From assembly GCA_013298595.1 (NCBI GenBank), contig JAAFIG010000010.1, forward strand, positions 62,001-126,000: a stretch of 64,000 nucleotides of DNA, read 5' to 3'. A model generated the notes under the pieces. It saw only the letters and a program-made list of their open reading frames with translations, was not told the origin of the DNA and did not search any database. Origin of the DNA: Deinococcales bacterium (GTDB lineage Bacteria > Deinococcota > Deinococci > Deinococcales > JAAFIG01). How positions within the stretch are numbered: the stretch's first letter is position 1; every line of letters begins with the position of its first letter. This document shows positions 61,727 through 64,000 of the stretch, piece after piece. Position numbers and translations under genes: made by a program.

Positions 61727-62902
61727 TCAGTTCAGTAATTCAAAAATACCAGCCGCACCTTGCCCACCACCAACGCACATCGTCACCATGCCGTAACGCC
61801 CACCACGACGACGAAGTTCACTCAGCAAAGTCGCCGTTAATTTCGCACCCGTACAACCCAACGGATGCCCAAGCGCAATAGCACCACCATTGACATTAAG
61901 CTTATTCGGATCAATCCCCAGTTCGCGCACCACAGCCAAAGCTTGCGCGGCAAAAGCTTCGTTCAATTCAAACAAATCAATATCTTTCAACTCGAGACCC
62001 GCCAGTTTTAATGCCTTAGGCACAGCTGCAACAGGACCAATTCCCATGATTTCAGGTTCAACCCCAACACTGGCAAAACTCACAAAACGCGCAAGTGGTT
62101 TCAAACCCAGTTCTTTTGCTCGAGAAGCACTCATCAGCACGGCAGCAGCCGCACCATCGGAAAAAGGACTCGAATTACCCGCTGTTACACCACCACCCTC
62201 TTTGAAAGCACCACGCAACTTACCCAACCCCTCGAGCGTGGTATCCCGACGCAAAAGTTCATCCGTATCAAACATCAATTCACTCGAGACGGTTTTCGTA
62301 CCTTTGAGCTTATCCACACGCACAGGCACAGAAACAATTTCATCCTTGAACTTACCAGCATCCTGAGCCGCCGCTGCCCGCATATGAGACTCGAGCGCAA
62401 ACGCATCCATATCCGCCCGATTAACACCATATTTTTCAGCAACATTCTCGGCAGTATGACCCATACCAATATACGCACCCGGTCTCGAGTGCACCAAGGC
62501 ATTATTAGCAGAAAAAGCAAAACCAGACATTGGCACAAGGCTCATGCTTTCCGCACCACCAGCGATAATACAATCATTCGAGCCAGAACGAATCGCCTGA
62601 GCTGCCATCGCAATAGTTTGCAAACCAGAAGCACAAAAACGATTGATTGTCACACCAGCCACGGAATCAGGCAAACCAGCTCGCAAACTCGAGAGACGTG
62701 CAAAATTTAGTCCCTGCGAACCCTCAGGCATGGCACAACCAAGAAAAACATCCTCGACAAGATTTGGGTCAACACCCGCCCTCGAGACAGATTCTTTTAA
62801 CACAACAGCCGCGAGATCATCAGCTCGAGTATTTGACAATGTGCCTTTTAAGCCACGACCAACGGCAGTACGGACGGCGGATACGATAACAGCTTCATTC
62901 AT
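61727..62902 (-). CDS. Acetyl-CoA acyltransferase (thiolase)
   Basis: The 391 residues contain the catalytic Cys in [10 protein letters not shown] near 88, the His in [15 protein letters not shown] and the second Cys in [13 protein letters not shown]. The long AESMSLVPM block is typical of degradative FadA-type thiolases, so beta-oxidation is likely. GAAGGAG precedes ATG 62902, which overlaps the stop of the SUKH gene (ATGA). Confidence 0.92.
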   Translation of the reverse strand: MNEAVIVSAVRTAVGRGLKGTLSNTRADDLAAVVLKESVSRAGVDPNLVEDVFLGCAMPEGSQGLNFARLSSLRAGLPDSVAGVTINRFCASGLQTIAMAAQAIRSGSNDCIIAGGAESMSLVPMSGFAFSANNALVHSRPGAYIGMGHTAENVAEKYGVNRADMDAFALESHMRAAAAQDAGKFKDEIVSVPVRVDKLKGTKTVSSELMFDTDELLRRDTTLEGLGKLRGAFKEGGGVTAGNSSPFSDGAAAAVLMSASRAKELGLKPLARFVSFASVGVEPEIMGIGPVAAVPKALKLAGLELKDIDLFELNEAFAAQALAVVRELGIDPNKLNVNGGAIALGHPLGCTGAKLTATLLSELRRRGGRYGMVTMCVGGGQGAAGIFELLN

Positions 62903-63432
62903 GGGGTTGCTCCTTCGAGGGTTAGCTTGAAATAATTTTCCATATATGTATCTAGGTTCGCAGCTTGAAAAGTAATTTGAGGATCGGTATTTTCTTTTAC
63001 TATTTCAGCATAAAACTGATAAAAACCTTGTTGGGCGATCATAGAATTGTCCGAATTAGAATCAAAATAATAAAATGAGCCAAGTCCCGATGCACCATCA
63101 TTAGCATCATCTATTGGAATTATCTTAAAATTTTTTAACACCTTTGGATATTTTATACGGAAAATATAATCTGTATCTATTACTATTTCCTTGTAGCCCA
63201 TTTTAATTGCTTTTAGATTTAATACAACATCTTGGGTCGAAGCGATAATTTGATAACTCCATCCGTTATTATCACCATAAATGCCATTAGCAAACGTATA
63301 AAAATCTCTTAAATCTTCGGGCAACACAAAACCAAGTTCGTTCTCTAATTGAGAAATTTCAGTATTTTTTGCAGAAGGACGAATATCAAAGCCCCTGTAT
63401 GTAAGTTTTCTAATCGCTTCTAGCCATTGCAT
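62899..63432 (-). CDS. SMI1/KNR4 (SUKH) family protein
   Basis: The 177 residues have the SUKH signature: [22 protein letters not shown] near 25-50, then YYFDSNSDN and the C-terminal [11 protein letters not shown]. Many SUKH proteins are immunity factors for contact-dependent toxins. No toxin is adjacent; it is upstream of and coupled to the thiolase, an odd pairing. AT-rich codons and few CTCGAG motifs suggest acquisition. Confidence 0.8.
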   Translation of the reverse strand: MQWLEAIRKLTYRGFDIRPSAKNTEISQLENELGFVLPEDLRDFYTFANGIYGDNNGWSYQIIASTQDVVLNLKAIKMGYKEIVIDTDYIFRIKYPKVLKNFKIIPIDDANDGASGLGSFYYFDSNSDNSMIAQQGFYQFYAEIVKENTDPQITFQAANLDTYMENYFKLTLEGATP

Positions 63433-63449
63433 TTTTGCCTTTAGTGATG

Positions 63450-63498
63450 GGTAGGCTTTGCCTACGGTTTTATGTACGATATGTGGGTAAAGCCTACC
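63450..63498. repeat. Inverted repeat next to the RAYT gene
   Basis: GGTAGGCTTT (63450) pairs with AAAGCCTACC (63489-63498); a second, nested palindrome GTAGGCTTTGCCTAC lies at 63451-63465. Two alternative hairpins are possible. REP elements associated with RAYT genes often look like this. Confidence 0.6.
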
Positions 63499-63752
63499 TA
63501 CTTTCTAATCTATTCAAACTCCTTTTTCCTTCTCGAGCCACCGCGCAGGATTACCTTCAATATAATCACGGCATCGCTCGAGTTCAGCATTATTACGAAC
63601 AATACGATCATAAAACCCGCGTTGCCAAAAACGTTTTTCAAATGGCATCCAATTGTGTTCACGCACCCCACGAATGTATTGATTGGTGGTGATGGATTTG
63701 AATGCACTAATCACATTACCCAACACAGGATTCATTGCCATATTATGTGTAG

Positions 63753-63773
63753 GGGCGACCCTTGTGGTCGCCC
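63753..63773. repeat. REP-like palindrome inside RAYT, GGGCGACC-CTTGT-GGTCGCCC
   Basis: 8-bp stem whose loop is the reverse complement of ACAAG, so it is an inverted member of the same class. It translates in the RAYT frame as RATTRVAP. Confidence 0.8.
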
Positions 63774-63869
63774 TGTGCGACACGAAATCGTTCAAAACAG
63801 TTGCATCAATATTGTTTTTCACGTCATTGAATACAGGCACGCTGATAATCGAATCGTTATTAGTCACGC

Positions 63870-63890
63870 GGGCGGGTACAAGACCCGCCC
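63870..63890. repeat. REP-like palindrome inside RAYT, GGGCGGGT-ACAAG-ACCCGCCC
   Basis: 8-bp stem followed by CCTAC-type flank; differs from the 61584 copy only by compensated G/C and A/T pairs. In the RAYT frame it reads GAGLVPAR. Confidence 0.8.
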
Positions 63891-64000
63891 CTACGGGGTT
63901 ATGGACAATTGATTTGTTATTAACGCCAACCACATTTTCATTATTTCCATTCAATACGATAATGCCGTGAACATGGTCTGGCATAATAATAAATGCGTCT

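Larger units (their letters stand above)
1..64000. repeat. Highly iterated palindrome CTCGAG, dispersed
   Basis: The hexamer CTCGAG recurs throughout the window in coding DNA (all three frames), intergenic DNA and hairpin stems. A hand count gives about 50 copies in positions 1-10000, against about 2 expected from an AT-leaning composition. Density varies. The short-chain dehydrogenase gene at 33972-34829 carries about 11 copies, while 8242-8885, within the giant lipoprotein gene, has none. Read in frame it encodes Leu-Glu (CTC GAG). In the other frames it gives Ala/Ser/Pro-Arg (xCT CGA G) or Ser-Ser/Ser-Arg (TCG AGx). It has no fixed flank or spacing, so it is not a transposon end. The closest known analogue is the HIP1 octamer of cyanobacteria. 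Confidence 0.95.
63514..64000 (-). mobile_element. RAYT (Y1-type REP-associated transposase), 5' end outside the window
   Basis: The frame includes the HUH motif in MPDHVHGIIVL and a C-terminal IVRNNAELERCRDYIEGNPARW block typical of TnpA-REP proteins. The catalytic Tyr would be in this part (DYIEGNP). The reading frame is open to the window end (DAFIIMPDHVH), so the N-terminus lies beyond. A roughly 70-residue insertion between the two blocks is encoded mainly by REP-like palindromes. It may be an active or a decayed single-copy gene. Confidence 0.8.

Noticed and set aside
1-64000. CTCGAG as a restriction-cloning or assembly artefact
   Set aside because: The sites are within intact genes and conserved protein motifs at irregular spacing, so they are native sequence.

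Overview
The window looks like chromosomal DNA of a low-GC member of the Deinococcota (Deinococcus-Thermus). The clues are a futalosine-type menaquinone gene (mqnC), a GNAT acetyltransferase translationally coupled to an enolase-superfamily N-acylamino acid racemase, lipoproteins ending their signal peptides in ACPQ, and about twenty genes whose start codon lies 5-8 nt (usually 6) after a TAnnnT -10 box, the layout of leaderless transcripts. This is an inference from gene content; no rRNA or tRNA gene was seen. The most striking global property is a highly iterated palindrome, CTCGAG, which I counted about 50 times in the first 10 kb where base composition predicts about 2. It recurs through the whole window in genes, gaps and terminator stems, much as HIP1 (GCGATCGC) does in cyanobacteria.

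Layout. 0-7.5 kb: pilT, a CopD-like membrane protein, mqnC, a carboxymuconolactone decarboxylase-like protein, a membrane protein, a MobA-like nucleotidyltransferase, an M42 aminopeptidase, and an exported barnase-like RNase with its barstar-type inhibitor. 7.6-14.4 kb: a 1787-residue surface lipoprotein (beta-helix-like region, HExxH site, VWD domain, beta-propeller) and a smaller paralogue sharing a module and a 62-bp promoter block. 14.4-20.6 kb: rlmN, small hypotheticals, an EamA transporter, a MerR regulator with a textbook 19-bp-spacer operator, a thioredoxin-like protein, and a TetR/DoxX cluster with a clear operator. 20.7-25.9 kb: an accessory island with a trypsin-nuclease fusion, a truncated and an intact copy of a small protein gene, two diverged copies of a 422-bp segment, and a lipoprotein gene between them. 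26-36.3 kb: an AadE-like nucleotidyltransferase, argC, a MarR/MFS pair whose transporter carries a giant loop, glycerate kinase, Nudix, short-chain dehydrogenases, trpF and an acyl-CoA synthetase. 36.4-39.8 kb: sdhCDAB. 39.9-50 kb: threonine aldolase, a Crp/Fnr regulator, a degenerate M23 protein, pheA, a cytochrome c/copper monooxygenase fusion, a DUF3810 protein, the GNAT/racemase pair and an RpiR regulator. 50.2-51.3 kb: a proton-pumping rhodopsin with a small membrane protein. 51.7-64 kb: ftsK, a PIN toxin/antitoxin pair, a PLP enzyme, an SDR, a GGDEF-EAL protein, a DUF937 protein, a thiolase coupled to a SUKH protein, and a RAYT-type transposase with REP-like palindromes around and inside it.

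How the genes work together. Respiration and energy are represented by sdhCDAB, menaquinone synthesis and a light-driven pump. Several short regulator-target units stand out: MerR with a CC-motif protein, TetR with doxX, MarR with MFS. Conflict-type genes are scattered: RNase/barstar, protease-nuclease, PIN, SUKH. The best candidates for something undescribed are the CTCGAG repeat, the chimeric island at 22.7-25.6 kb with its protease-nuclease gene, and the coupled genes around the rhodopsin and the GGDEF-EAL protein.
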